DNA from: Phycisphaeraceae bacterium
GTDB taxonomy: Bacteria; Planctomycetota; Phycisphaerae; Phycisphaerales; Zrk34
Direction: 5' to 3'
Length of the DNA: 64,000 bases
Assembly (NCBI GenBank): GCA_028282805.1
Contig: JANQHD010000024.1
Coordinates: 122,682 to 186,681, forward strand
A program made the translations under genes and the position numbers. Below are positions 8,582 to 18,107 of this stretch, in pieces (the first letter of the stretch is position 1; every line of letters begins with the position of its first letter). Below the pieces are notes generated by a model. That model saw only the letters and a program-made list of their open reading frames with translations. It was not told the origin of the DNA and made no database searches.

Positions 8582-10153
8582 ATGATGAGATCACCCATGC
8601 ATATACGGAACCTTGTTGTGGTGCTGGCTGCGGCGTGCATGATGCTGGCGACCAGCGCGTGCCAGGCCGCCGAGCGCCCGAACGTGATCGTGATCGTCGC
8701 CGACGACCTGGGCTACGCGGACCTGTCGTTCCTGCCGCAGGCGCCGGCGGACGTCAAACGCCTCGGCACGCCCGCGCTCGACCGGCTGGCCAAGATGGGC
8801 ACGTACTTCGACAACGCCTACGCCACCGCGCCGATCTGCAGCCCGGCCCGCGTGGGGTTGCTCACCGGCCGTTACCAGCAGCGGTGGGGTAACTACTGGT
8901 ACGGCGAAGGCGGCCTGCCGCGCGACGAAGCGACGCTGCCCCAACTGCTCAAGCCGCTCGGCTACGTCAGCAAGAAGATCGGCAAGACCCACCTCAACGG
9001 CGGGCCCGTGCACAACCCCATCGACCACGGCTTCGACGAATACCTCGGCTTCCAGCACCACACGTGGGACTACATCCGCCTCAGCCACAAGGACCTCGAC
9101 GCGTACAAGAAGCGGGCCGCGGGTAAGGGGTTGGGCATCCTCTGCGTCGGGCCGCTCGAGCGTGGCAAAGACGGCAAGGCGTCGTACGAGAACGGCTTCA
9201 CCACCGAGATCTTCACCGACGAGGCGGTCGAGTTCATCACGCGCGACCACGGCGGCAAGCCGTTCTACATCCAACTCGAGTACAACGCGGTGCACATGCC
9301 GACCTACATCACGCACCCGAAGTACGCCAAGCGCGTCGGGTTCGTGCAACCCGAGTGGGACCGCAACGCCGCCGAATGGGAGTTCCCTTACTGGGACCCG
9401 CGCAAGAGCGGTTGGCACGAGTGGCACCAGAACTGGGGCCACATGAAGAGGGTCGACCCGCTCGGGCGCAAACGCTACCTCTCGCACCTGATCGCGATGG
9501 ACGACGGGATCGGCAAGATCGTCAAGACGCTCGAAGACTCGGGCCAGCTCGACAACACGGTGATCGTGTTCGTTTCCGATAACGGCGGCACGATCAACAC
9601 CTACTCGGACAACACGCCGCTCAACGGCTGGAAGTACATGTTCGGCGAGGGCGGTATCCGCATCCCCATGATCGTCGTGCAACCCGGCAAGCGCACCGGC
9701 GGGCGGGTGCGCCACGCGCTGGCGTCGACCATGGACATCGCCCCCACCGTGCTCGAACTGGTTGGCGCCGAAACGCCCGGCAACTTCGACGGCCGCTCGC
9801 TGTTGCCCGCGATCGCAAACGCCGACGAGAAGGGTCACGCGTTCATCTGCTGGTCCAACGGCCGCAAGACCAAGGTCATCCGTAAGGGCGACTGGAAGCT
9901 GGCGATCGACGCGGGCTGGAAGCACGTGAACTTCAAGCTGGTCGACGGCATGGCGGAGCGCGACCCCAACGAGTACGTTTACCCCGATGGCAAGGTGTTG
10001 TTCAACCTGCGCGACGACATCGGTGAGACGCGAAACCTTGCCGAGGCCCGCCCCGAGGTCGTGGCGGAGCTCAAGGCGGAATACGATGCGTGGCGGGCCG
10101 AGATGTCGGACCCGCGTGACAACAAAGGGAACCTGAAGAAGAAGAAAAAATGA
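8582..10153 (+). CDS. Secreted sulfatase 3
   Basis: 523-residue S1-family sulfatase. Two starts are possible: ATG 8582 directly behind AAAGG, or ATG 8597, which gives a cleaner signal peptide beginning MHIRNLVVVL; numbering here uses 8582. Signature CSPAR with Cys86, IVADDLGYADLSF, GKTHLNGG, FVSDNGG and GEGGIRIPMIVVQPG are seen. It is longer than its neighbours because of an insert (about residues 160-290) rich in aromatic and His residues (WDYIRLS, WHEWHQNW) likely to shape the substrate pocket. Its stop overlaps the start of the GH2 glycosidase by four bases (ATGA), which implies translational coupling and a shared glycan substrate. Confidence 0.92.
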   Translation: MMRSPMHIRNLVVVLAAACMMLATSACQAAERPNVIVIVADDLGYADLSFLPQAPADVKRLGTPALDRLAKMGTYFDNAYATAPICSPARVGLLTGRYQQRWGNYWYGEGGLPRDEATLPQLLKPLGYVSKKIGKTHLNGGPVHNPIDHGFDEYLGFQHHTWDYIRLSHKDLDAYKKRAAGKGLGILCVGPLERGKDGKASYENGFTTEIFTDEAVEFITRDHGGKPFYIQLEYNAVHMPTYITHPKYAKRVGFVQPEWDRNAAEWEFPYWDPRKSGWHEWHQNWGHMKRVDPLGRKRYLSHLIAMDDGIGKIVKTLEDSGQLDNTVIVFVSDNGGTINTYSDNTPLNGWKYMFGEGGIRIPMIVVQPGKRTGGRVRHALASTMDIAPTVLELVGAETPGNFDGRSLLPAIANADEKGHAFICWSNGRKTKVIRKGDWKLAIDAGWKHVNFKLVDGMAERDPNEYVYPDGKVLFNLRDDIGETRNLAEARPEVVAELKAEYDAWRAEMSDPRDNKGNLKKKKK

Positions 10154-13062
10154 CACGACAGATCAGCACGATCGTTACGGGGCTTCTGATCATCGCCAGC
10201 GCCGGGTGCGGCGCGGCGGCCGATGCGCGACAGGAAGTCGGCTTTAATAAGGATTGGCGTTTCGCCAAGGGGGCGCAGCCGGGCGCGGCGCAGGTGTCGT
10301 TCGACGACAGCGGGTGGCAGGCCCTGCGCGTGCCGCACGACTGGGCGATCGCCGGGCCGTTCAACGCCAACGGCAGCGGCAACACCGGCAAGCTGCCGTG
10401 GCAGGGCGAGGGCTGGTACCGCAAGGCGTTCAAGCTCGACGCGGCCGACGCCGGCAAACGCGTCTACCTCGACTTCGACGGCGTGATGGCCGAGCCGAAG
10501 GTGTACGTCAACGGGAAACTCGCCGGCCAGTGGGACTACGGCTACATACCGTTCCGCGTCGACCTCACGCCGCACGTGAAGTTCGGCGGGGCGAACGTGG
10601 TTGCGGTGCACTGCGACACGCGCAACCACGGCAGCCGGTGGTACCCCGGCGCGGGCATCTTCCGCGACGTCGAGCTGGTGATCACCGACCCGGTGCACGT
10701 GGCGCACTGGGGCGTGTACGTCACGACGCCGCAGGTGTCGGACGATCAAGCCACGGTCAAGGTGCGCACCGAGATCGACAACCACCTCGGCGCGGCGCAG
10801 CCGATCGAGCTGGTCACGCGCATCGTCGACCCGGCGGGCGACCCCGTGGCTGCGTTGAACGTCGAAACCAAGGTCGCCGCCAACGCGACTCAGCCGATCG
10901 AAGGCACGGTGAAGATCGCCGACCCGAAGCGCTGGGACGTCGAGCACCCGAACCAGTACACGCTTGTCACCGAGGTCAAACGCGGCGGCGAGGTCGTCGA
11001 CCGCGTGGAGACGAAGTTCGGCGTTCGCACGTTTAAGTGGACGGCAGACGACGGCTTCCACCTCAACGGCCGGCGGTTGCAGCTGTACGGCGTGAACCTG
11101 CACCACGACCTCGGCCCGCTGGGCGCGGCGTTCAACCGGCGCGCGATGCAGCGCCAGCTCGAGATCATGCAGGAGATGGGCGTCAACGCGATCCGCACCA
11201 GCCACAACGCGCCCGCCGAGGAGCTGTTGGACCTGTGCGACGAGATGGGGCTGGTGGTGTTCGACGAGGCGTTCGACAAGTGGGACCACACCGCGACCTA
11301 CCACGGCGGCGACGCGCACTTCGACGCGTACTTCAAGCGTCAGCTGACGAACTTCGTCCGCCGCGACCGCAACCACCCGTCGATCGTGGTCTGGTCGATC
11401 GGCAACGAGATCGGCTACGTGTTGAGCAACAAGAACAACAAGTGGAAGCCGAAGGTGGACATGCTCGTCGAGCACGTGCGCGGGCTCGACCCGACCCGGC
11501 CGATCACCATGGGTAACCACGGCACGGGCGCGGTGACGAACAAGAACAACCACGTGCTCGAAAACGTCGATATCATGAGCTGGAACTACAACCGGAAGTA
11601 CGCGTTGGCGAAGGAGCGTTACCCGGACAAGCCGACCATTTACAGCGAGTCGGCGTCGGCGCTGAGCGAGCGCGGGTTCTACCACCTGCCGCTGCCGGCG
11701 CACAAGACGGATTACGTCGTGCCGAGCCGACAGGTCAACTCGTACGACATGAACGCCGCGACCTGGTCGGACATCGCCGACGTCGATTTCTACCGCATGG
11801 AAACCGACCGCTACTGCAGCGGCGAGTTCGTGTGGACCGGTTTCGATTACATCGGCGAGCCGACGCCGTTCAACGACGAATGGGTGAAGAAGAACGGGCT
11901 GACCCAGGCCGACGCGTCACGCAGCAGTTACTTCGGTATCGTGGACCTTGCGGGCATCCCCAAGGACCGTTACTGGTTGTACCGCAGCCACTGGCGGCCC
12001 GACGCGACGACCGTGCACGTGTTGCCGCACTGGAACTGGCCCGGCCGTGAGGGCAAGCCGGTGCCGGTCATGGTGTACACCAACGGCGACGAGGCGGAGC
12101 TTTGGCTCAACGGCAAGTCGCTCGGCCGCAAGGCCAAGGGCGGCAAGCCGATCGCGGCGCCCGTCGACCTGGCGCACAAGAAGAAGGCGAAGGCCAGCTC
12201 GGAAGAAACCGACCGGCGGAACTGGGCGTGGAACGGCAGCGACGGCGACATGGAATCGCGCTGGTGCGCCGAAGACGAGGCGACCGACCAGTGGTGGCAG
12301 AGCGACCTGGGCAAGGTGCAGCCGATCAAGAGCTGCGTCATTCACTGGGAACAGGCCGCCAACAACTACAAGTACAAGGTTCAGGTGTCGGTCGACGGCA
12401 AGGAATGGAAGACCGTCGCCACGCGCGACAAGTTCGAGGGCGAAGGCTCGACCAGCGTGCACGAGTTCGACGCTCGCGGCCGGTACGTGAAGATCGTGTT
12501 CACCGACTTGCAGTATGGCGCATGGGCCAGCTTCTACGAGTGCGACGTGTACAGCACCAAGCCGCCGAAGCAGCAACAGCAACTGGTGCCGTACTACGCG
12601 CCGATGGACCGCTACCGCATCCGATGGATGGACGTGCCCTACGAGCCGGGCGAGTTGAAGGTTGTGGCATACAAAGATGGCAAGCCGATCGGTGAAACCA
12701 GGATGGTCACGTCGGGCAAGCCGGCCCAGCTGCGCCTCACGCCCGACCGCGCGACCATCGACGCCGACGGCGACGACCTGTCGTTCGTGCTGGTCGAGGC
12801 GCTCGACGCGAAGGGCAACCCCTGCCACCTGGCCGACAACCTGGTGAAGTTTGAACTCGATGGCCCGGGCAAGATCGTGGCCGTGGGCAACGGTGCGCCG
12901 CGTTCGCTCGAACCGTTCGTCGCCGAGCAGCGCAGCCTGTACTACGGCAAGGCGATCGTGGTCGTCCGTTCGCTCGACGGCGACGCCGGCAAGGTTAAGC
13001 TGACCGCCACCAGCGACGGCATGGCCGAGGCGATGACGCGGATCAGCACGCGGTCGAAATGA
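10150..13062 (+). CDS. Glycoside hydrolase family 2 (beta-galactosidase-like) with an inserted discoidin domain
   Basis: 970-residue exported GH2 glycosidase. N-terminal signal peptide with possible lipoprotein Cys20; sugar-binding jelly roll (about 30-190), immunoglobulin-like domain (about 195-295) and TIM barrel (about 295-600). Catalytic acid/base is Glu420 in IGNEIG; the nucleophile is probably Glu500 in IYSESAS. After the barrel a DUF4982-type region begins (HWNWPGREG, YTNGDEAELWLNGKSLG, about 620-665), is interrupted by an F5/8C-discoidin-like domain (about 675-803, WAWNGSDGD, WWQSDLG, SFYECDVY), then resumes (DVPYEPGELKVVAYKDG, about 825-850), followed by a C-terminal Ig-like domain. 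The position between sulfatases suggests it trims the desulfated backbone; beta-galactoside is the likeliest linkage but not proven. Confidence 0.92.
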   Translation: MTRQISTIVTGLLIIASAGCGAAADARQEVGFNKDWRFAKGAQPGAAQVSFDDSGWQALRVPHDWAIAGPFNANGSGNTGKLPWQGEGWYRKAFKLDAADAGKRVYLDFDGVMAEPKVYVNGKLAGQWDYGYIPFRVDLTPHVKFGGANVVAVHCDTRNHGSRWYPGAGIFRDVELVITDPVHVAHWGVYVTTPQVSDDQATVKVRTEIDNHLGAAQPIELVTRIVDPAGDPVAALNVETKVAANATQPIEGTVKIADPKRWDVEHPNQYTLVTEVKRGGEVVDRVETKFGVRTFKWTADDGFHLNGRRLQLYGVNLHHDLGPLGAAFNRRAMQRQLEIMQEMGVNAIRTSHNAPAEELLDLCDEMGLVVFDEAFDKWDHTATYHGGDAHFDAYFKRQLTNFVRRDRNHPSIVVWSIGNEIGYVLSNKNNKWKPKVDMLVEHVRGLDPTRPITMGNHGTGAVTNKNNHVLENVDIMSWNYNRKYALAKERYPDKPTIYSESASALSERGFYHLPLPAHKTDYVVPSRQVNSYDMNAATWSDIADVDFYRMETDRYCSGEFVWTGFDYIGEPTPFNDEWVKKNGLTQADASRSSYFGIVDLAGIPKDRYWLYRSHWRPDATTVHVLPHWNWPGREGKPVPVMVYTNGDEAELWLNGKSLGRKAKGGKPIAAPVDLAHKKKAKASSEETDRRNWAWNGSDGDMESRWCAEDEATDQWWQSDLGKVQPIKSCVIHWEQAANNYKYKVQVSVDGKEWKTVATRDKFEGEGSTSVHEFDARGRYVKIVFTDLQYGAWASFYECDVYSTKPPKQQQQLVPYYAPMDRYRIRWMDVPYEPGELKVVAYKDGKPIGETRMVTSGKPAQLRLTPDRATIDADGDDLSFVLVEALDAKGNPCHLADNLVKFELDGPGKIVAVGNGAPRSLEPFVAEQRSLYYGKAIVVVRSLDGDAGKVKLTATSDGMAEAMTRISTRSK

Positions 13063-13073
13063 TGAGGTGAATC

Positions 13074-14501
13074 ATGTTGATACGGATCACGGCGGCGCTG
13101 CTGCTGTTGCTGTGTACGGCGTGTGCGCACGCGACGGATAAGCCTAACATCGTGTTCGTGCTGGCCGACGACCTTGGCTGGGCGGACGTGGGTTATAACG
13201 GCGCGACGTTTTACGAGACGCCGCACATCGACGCGCTGGCGAAAGATGGCGTGCGTTTCAACCGGTTCTACCCGGGCGGGCCGAACTGTGCGCCGACGCG
13301 GGCGTGCCTGATGACCGGCACCTACACGCCGCGCCACCAGCTCTACCAGCCCAGCGGCCGGTCGAAGGGCGACGTGAAGAAGATGCGCTGGAAGGTGCCC
13401 ACGCGCGGGCAGGGCGAGAGCTACGACACGTTCCATTCGAACGACAACACGATCGACGCCAAGTGGGTGTCGGTCGCGGAAGTGCTCAAGCCCGCCGGTT
13501 ACGCCACGGCGCGCATCGGCAAGTGGCACCTCGGCGACGACGACCAGGGCTTCGACCTGTCGACCAACGACGGCGTGCGGCCATTCGCCGAGCACAAGGG
13601 CAACCATTACGCCGACGTGGACGTGGCCAAGCAGATGACCGACCGCGCCATCGCGTTCATCGAAGACAACAAAGATCGGCCGTTCTTTCTGTACGTGTCG
13701 CACTGGGAGGTGCACACGCCCATCAAGGCGACCGCGGACCTCGTCGACAAGTACAAACAGAAGAAGGGGGGGGGCGGCGACCAGTCTTTCAATTGGAACC
13801 CGACGTACGCCGCGGAGATCGAAGTCGTCGACCGCAGCGTCGGCCGGCTGCGTGCGAAGCTGAAAGAACTCGGCCTCGAGCAGAACACGATCTTCATCTT
13901 TTCGTCCGACAACGGCGGGCTGCCCGGCGTCACCATGAACAAGCCGCTGCACGCGGGCAAGGGCAGCCTGTTCGAAGGCGGCATCCGTACGGCGTTCGCG
14001 GCGGCGTGGCCCGCGAAGGTCAAGCCGGGCACGCAGACCGACGTGCCGGTGACGGGCGTGGACTTTTTGCCGACCCTCGCGGCGTTGGCCGGCGCGCCGC
14101 TGCCGACGGGCCAGCCGATCGACGGCGTGTCGTTTGCGCCGCTGCTCGAGGGCAAGCCCCTCGCCGAACGCGCGATCTTCTGGCACTACCCGCTCTACCT
14201 CACCGGCGGCAAGGGCAACAAGGTGCTGCCGGTGTACGGCACGGGCGAGTTGTACTGGCGCGCCGTGCCCTCCAGCGCGATCGTGAAGGGCGAATGGAAA
14301 TTGATTTACTACTACGAGTACGAGAGGTACAAGCTGTTCAACCTCAAGCACGACATCGGCGAGCAGCGCGACCTGGCCGAATCGCACCCCGAAAAGGCGA
14401 AAGCGCTGCACGGCGAGCTGATGGCGTGGGTGGAGCAAACCGACGCACCGGTGCCCGACGTGGTGAACCCGGCGTTCGGTAAAGCGAAGAAGAGGCAATG
14501 A
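13074..14501 (+). CDS. Secreted sulfatase 4
   Basis: 475-residue S1-family sulfatase with a signal peptide (hydrophobic residues 3-16) and a GAGGTGA ribosome-binding site close to the ATG. Signature CAPTR with Cys72; VLADDLGWADVG, IGKWHLGDD, FSSDNGG and GGIRTAFAAAWP are present. The architecture is very like sulfatase 1. A run of nine G encodes a GGGG turn near residue 232. The stop overlaps the start of sulfatase 5 (ATGA). Confidence 0.93.
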   Translation: MLIRITAALLLLLCTACAHATDKPNIVFVLADDLGWADVGYNGATFYETPHIDALAKDGVRFNRFYPGGPNCAPTRACLMTGTYTPRHQLYQPSGRSKGDVKKMRWKVPTRGQGESYDTFHSNDNTIDAKWVSVAEVLKPAGYATARIGKWHLGDDDQGFDLSTNDGVRPFAEHKGNHYADVDVAKQMTDRAIAFIEDNKDRPFFLYVSHWEVHTPIKATADLVDKYKQKKGGGGDQSFNWNPTYAAEIEVVDRSVGRLRAKLKELGLEQNTIFIFSSDNGGLPGVTMNKPLHAGKGSLFEGGIRTAFAAAWPAKVKPGTQTDVPVTGVDFLPTLAALAGAPLPTGQPIDGVSFAPLLEGKPLAERAIFWHYPLYLTGGKGNKVLPVYGTGELYWRAVPSSAIVKGEWKLIYYYEYERYKLFNLKHDIGEQRDLAESHPEKAKALHGELMAWVEQTDAPVPDVVNPAFGKAKKRQ

Positions 14502-15952
14502 AGGTGAGCGTCATGACACGGAGCAACGGGCAAGCATGGTGTGTGTGGTTGATCGGGTGTGTGCTGATGTTCGGCTGCGCCACGGCGCAAGCCGACCAGG
14601 CCGCTGATCCCCCGGCGCCGCCGAACATCATCTGGGTCATGGCCGAGGACATCGGCTGCGACCTGGCGTGCTACGGCACGCCCGCGGTGCAGACGCCGGT
14701 GCTCGACCGGATGGCCGCCGAGGGCGTGAGGTACACGCGCGCCTACTGCACGTCGCCGATCTGTTCGACCAGCCGGTCGGCGATGATGACGGGCATGTAC
14801 CAGACCAGCATCGACGCCCACCACCACCGCAGTCACCGCACCGATGGTTACACGCTGCCCGAACCGGTCAAGCCGATCACGCACTACCTGCAGGACGCCG
14901 GCTACTACTGCGCCGTCGGCTGCGGCTACGGCGCGAAGACCGACCTGAACTTCAGGGTGCCCAAGGGCGGCAAGCCCGTGTTCAACGGCCGCGATTGGTC
15001 CAAGCGCAAGGCGGGCCAGCCGTTCTTCGCGCAGATCCAACTCAAGGTCACCCACCGCGGCGACTGGTGGAACAAGGTCACCGCCGAGTCGCCCGATCCC
15101 GTCGACCCCGCCAAGATTCAGCTGCCGCCTTACCTGCCCGACCACCCGGCGATCCGCAAGGACTGGGCGATGTACCTCGACACGATCGAGAAGGCCGACG
15201 CGCAGATGGGCGAGATCTTCGACCGCCTTAAGAAAGAGGGCATCGCCGACCACACCGTCGTCATCTTCATCGGCGACAACGGCCGCTGCGTGCACCGCGG
15301 CAAGGGCTTCCTCTTTGAAGACGGCATCAAGGTGCCGCTGATCGTCTACTGGCCGCAGCGGGTCAAGCCCGGCGCGGTGCGCGACGAGCTCGTGAGCATG
15401 ATCGACGTGTCGGCGCAGGTGCTGGCGATCGCGGGCGTCGAGGCGCCCGACCACATGCAGGGGCGTGCGTTCCTCGAACCGGGCGTCGAGCCGCGCGAGC
15501 ACGTGTTCGCGGCGCGCGACCGGTGGGACGAGGTCATCGACAAAAGCCGGGCCGTGATCGGCAAGCGCTACAAGTACATGCGCAACGACATGCCGCAGGT
15601 GCCTTACTTCACGTACCACAGCTACCTCGAACGGGTGCGGCCGATCCGCCCGTTGCTCTGGGAGCTGTACAAGGCCGGCAAGATGACGCCGACCCAAGCG
15701 CACCTGATGCACCCGAACAAGCCGCGCGAAGAGCTATACGACCTTCAGGCCGACCCGTGGGAGACGAAGAACCTCGCCGGCGACCCGGCGCACGCCGAGA
15801 CGCTCAAGCTGCTCCGCGCGAAGCTGGCTGATTGGGAAACGCGCACCAACGACCACGGCCGCAACCCTGAGACCGACAAGGCGCGCGGCAAGAAGGCGCT
15901 CGAGCGCATCGCCGAACGCGAGGCCGTGCTCGCGCAACCGGGCAAGCAATGA
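14498..15952 (+). CDS. Secreted sulfatase 5, N-sulfatase-like
   Basis: 484-residue S1-family sulfatase. ATG 14498 overlaps the upstream stop; ATG 14513 with AAGGTGA seven bases before it is an equally good start and leaves the signal peptide intact. The signature is CSTSR (Cys89) instead of the usual C-x-P-S/T-R, with Thr where Pro is normal. WVMAEDIGCDLACYG, FIGDNGRCVHRGKG and DGIKVPLIVYWP are like heparan N-sulfatase (sulfamidase)-type members common in planctomycetes. The Thr variant may still be matured, because the Cys and Arg are kept. Converges with the sigma factor gene 16 bases away. Confidence 0.9.
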   Translation: MKVSVMTRSNGQAWCVWLIGCVLMFGCATAQADQAADPPAPPNIIWVMAEDIGCDLACYGTPAVQTPVLDRMAAEGVRYTRAYCTSPICSTSRSAMMTGMYQTSIDAHHHRSHRTDGYTLPEPVKPITHYLQDAGYYCAVGCGYGAKTDLNFRVPKGGKPVFNGRDWSKRKAGQPFFAQIQLKVTHRGDWWNKVTAESPDPVDPAKIQLPPYLPDHPAIRKDWAMYLDTIEKADAQMGEIFDRLKKEGIADHTVVIFIGDNGRCVHRGKGFLFEDGIKVPLIVYWPQRVKPGAVRDELVSMIDVSAQVLAIAGVEAPDHMQGRAFLEPGVEPREHVFAARDRWDEVIDKSRAVIGKRYKYMRNDMPQVPYFTYHSYLERVRPIRPLLWELYKAGKMTPTQAHLMHPNKPREELYDLQADPWETKNLAGDPAHAETLKLLRAKLADWETRTNDHGRNPETDKARGKKALERIAEREAVLAQPGKQ

Positions 15953-15968
15953 CCGGGTGTTCCGCGGG

Positions 15969-16892
15969 CTAAGCCTGTTTCAGGAAACCGACCGTCGAGT
16001 TGAGGATGCGCTCGTGCAGCCGTTGCTGCTCGGCCTCGTCGGCCGCGGCTTTCAGGTCGTCGAGGTTCGCCCGGCAGAAGTGGCAGCCGAGGTGCTCGAT
16101 GTGAAACTTGACGTACTCGGCCCACGGCTCGTCGAGGCTGCCCAGCAGGTAAGCGCCGATCGTGTTGCGCTTGGGGCAGCTGAGGCGCTGCGTCTGCCAG
16201 GTGTCGCGCAGCAGCGAGTCGACGCTCTCGTCGGTGCGCCAGGTGTCGGCGTCGACCTGCGCAAACTCTTCGCCGGCCAGTTCCTGCGCACGCGCCGCGA
16301 TGCGTTGGAGCCAGCGCCGCTTGAACGTGCGGATCGTGGGCTCGGGCTCGTCCATCATCGCCGCGATCTGCGGGGCGGGCGCACCGCAGTAAAACAGCAG
16401 CTCGGTCAACATCAGGGCGCGAAAGTCGAGCGCGTCCTTGTACTTCTCGATCGCCTCGGTCACCGCCGTGGTCAGCGCACCGTGCTGGGCTTCGCGGCGT
16501 TCTTCGCCCTTGGCGTACCAGCTGGCGCCGGTGACGGGGTCGACGGCGAGCGTCTCGGTCGCGGAGTACGAAGCGTCGTCGGCGCCCATCGTGTCCTGCA
16601 TCAGGCACAGGTTCAGCTTGCGCCCGCGCAGGTGGTCGATGATCTTGCGCCGGAGGATGACGAACAGGTACGTTTCGAGGCCCGAGTCGCCGCGGAACTG
16701 TTGCAGGCCGCGCAGGCAAGCGATGAACGTCTCCTGCACCACGTCTTCCGCGGCCTCGCGGTCGCGCAGGCGCTGACGCGCGAAGGCCAGCAGGCGGCCC
16801 TGGAAACGATCCACGAACTCGTTCCAGCTCCGCTCGTCGCCGCGCTGGATCGATTCAAGCAGGAACTGGTCGGCTTTGCTCAGTCGTTTCAC
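15969..16892 (-). CDS. Sigma-70 family (ECF-like) sigma factor with a C-terminal Cys/His module
   Basis: 307 residues starting at GTG 16892. Region 2 (residues about 18-90: LLAFARQRLRDREAAEDVVQETF, YLFVILRRKIIDHLR) and region 4 (about 140-195, ending PEPTIRTFKRRWLQRI helix-turn-helix) are clear. The C-terminal 60 residues carry CPKR, then a HxxHxxCxxC pattern (HIEHLGCHFC), resembling the zinc-binding anti-sigma fold (ZAS) fused in some planctomycetal sigma factors. The module could act as a built-in redox- or metal-sensing inhibitor; this is inference. It is the last gene of a run with a membrane Ser/Thr kinase, 34 bases after the preceding gene. Confidence 0.88.
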   Translation of the reverse strand: MKRLSKADQFLLESIQRGDERSWNEFVDRFQGRLLAFARQRLRDREAAEDVVQETFIACLRGLQQFRGDSGLETYLFVILRRKIIDHLRGRKLNLCLMQDTMGADDASYSATETLAVDPVTGASWYAKGEERREAQHGALTTAVTEAIEKYKDALDFRALMLTELLFYCGAPAPQIAAMMDEPEPTIRTFKRRWLQRIAARAQELAGEEFAQVDADTWRTDESVDSLLRDTWQTQRLSCPKRNTIGAYLLGSLDEPWAEYVKFHIEHLGCHFCRANLDDLKAAADEAEQQRLHERILNSTVGFLKQA

Positions 16893-16926
16893 TGACGTTC
16901 GATCCCCTGTGAGTGATGCGACACGT

Positions 16927-18105
16927 TTACGTTAACAGCACCAACAGCAACACGCCACCGGCGGTGAGGATGATCGCCATCGTCCGCAGCGACCAGAGGT
17001 AGTAGCCCTTGGTCACGACGTTCAACACGGCGTAGATCAGCGCGACGCACGCGACGAGCGCGACGATGCCCGCCCACTGGCTGCGCTGGTGGGCGCGGTG
17101 GGTGCTGGCGGCCCGCGTGATCTGGGCTTGGCGCTCTTGCGCCTGGGCAATGATCTGCGGCACGCTGGCGTGGTTGGTGTCGAGCACCACCGCGGCGCGG
17201 TACACGGTGCCGAACTCGCGGTTGAAACGCTGCGTGAAATACAGGTCGTTGATGAGGTTGTGTTGAAGGTTGTGCCCGATGACTTCGCGGAACAGCGATC
17301 GGTCGATGTGCGGGTGAGCGGCGTAGGCGGCCTGGGTCAGTTCGGCGATCGCGTTGTTTAGCGCCTGTTGCTGTGCCTCGGTCGCCTTAGAGGCCAGTTC
17401 GTTGGAATAAGCGACGGTCCACCCCTTGTCGTTCTCTTCGCGCTGGGGGTGCTCGACCCAAGGCTGATCCGAGTGGGTGACCATGGCCTGCCAAGCGTTT
17501 TCGTTGTGTGACAGGTTTACGCTGAGCGTGGTCGTGATCCCGTCGGTTTCGAGCGGCGTGTTGTTGATCACGAGCGATGCGCCGGACGGGGGCGTTGCCT
17601 GCCCCGCCGCGACGTGCCGCGCTCGCACGGAGGGCGAAAGGTGGTTGGCGTACGTCGCGACGTTTTTAAGCCAATCGGTGTCGGCGTCGCCCGAGATGCT
17701 CAGCGTGAGGGGGTGGTTCGACGCGTTGGGGATGGTGTTCAATTGGCGGGTGGCCCACTTGGCGATCGACTTCGCCGCGGTGGCCTGGGACGGATACGCA
17801 TCGGCCAGGCCCGGCGCTTCGGGCCAGGTGGGTTGATGGTGCGTGACCTGCTGCGGGACCTGGATCCAGTCGGCCGAGTCCGCGGGCTCGATCACGGTGC
17901 CGACCTGTTCTGTGTATTCGACCCGTTGGGCCTTGAGAGAGAAGAACATCACGAACAGGACCAGCACCGGGATGAACACGACCAACCCGATCAACGGGCC
18001 ACGGGCCGACCTGTGTTTAGTGGCGAACAAGATGGCGGTGAATACCAGTCCGATCAACACGATCAGGACCAGCAGCCCGACGACAGAAAGGCGTGCGAGA
18101 GCCAT
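16927..18105 (-). CDS. Membrane protein of unknown function beside the kinase
   Basis: 392 residues. The ATG at 18105 has GGGAGGTG six bases upstream and lies two bases after the kinase stop; an upstream extension to 18489 is only a shadow of the kinase. Two N-terminal membrane helices (about 5-27 and 36-58), a long soluble domain (about 60-335) with several Gln/Asn/His-rich stretches, and two C-terminal helices (about 338-358 and 369-390). No family recognised. Tight spacing implies it is co-translated with the kinase; it could be a substrate or an extracytoplasmic sensor partner. Confidence 0.75.
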   Translation of the reverse strand: MALARLSVVGLLVLIVLIGLVFTAILFATKHRSARGPLIGLVVFIPVLVLFVMFFSLKAQRVEYTEQVGTVIEPADSADWIQVPQQVTHHQPTWPEAPGLADAYPSQATAAKSIAKWATRQLNTIPNASNHPLTLSISGDADTDWLKNVATYANHLSPSVRARHVAAGQATPPSGASLVINNTPLETDGITTTLSVNLSHNENAWQAMVTHSDQPWVEHPQREENDKGWTVAYSNELASKATEAQQQALNNAIAELTQAAYAAHPHIDRSLFREVIGHNLQHNLINDLYFTQRFNREFGTVYRAAVVLDTNHASVPQIIAQAQERQAQITRAASTHRAHQRSQWAGIVALVACVALIYAVLNVVTKGYYLWSLRTMAIILTAGGVLLLVLLT

Positions 18106-18107
18106 CG

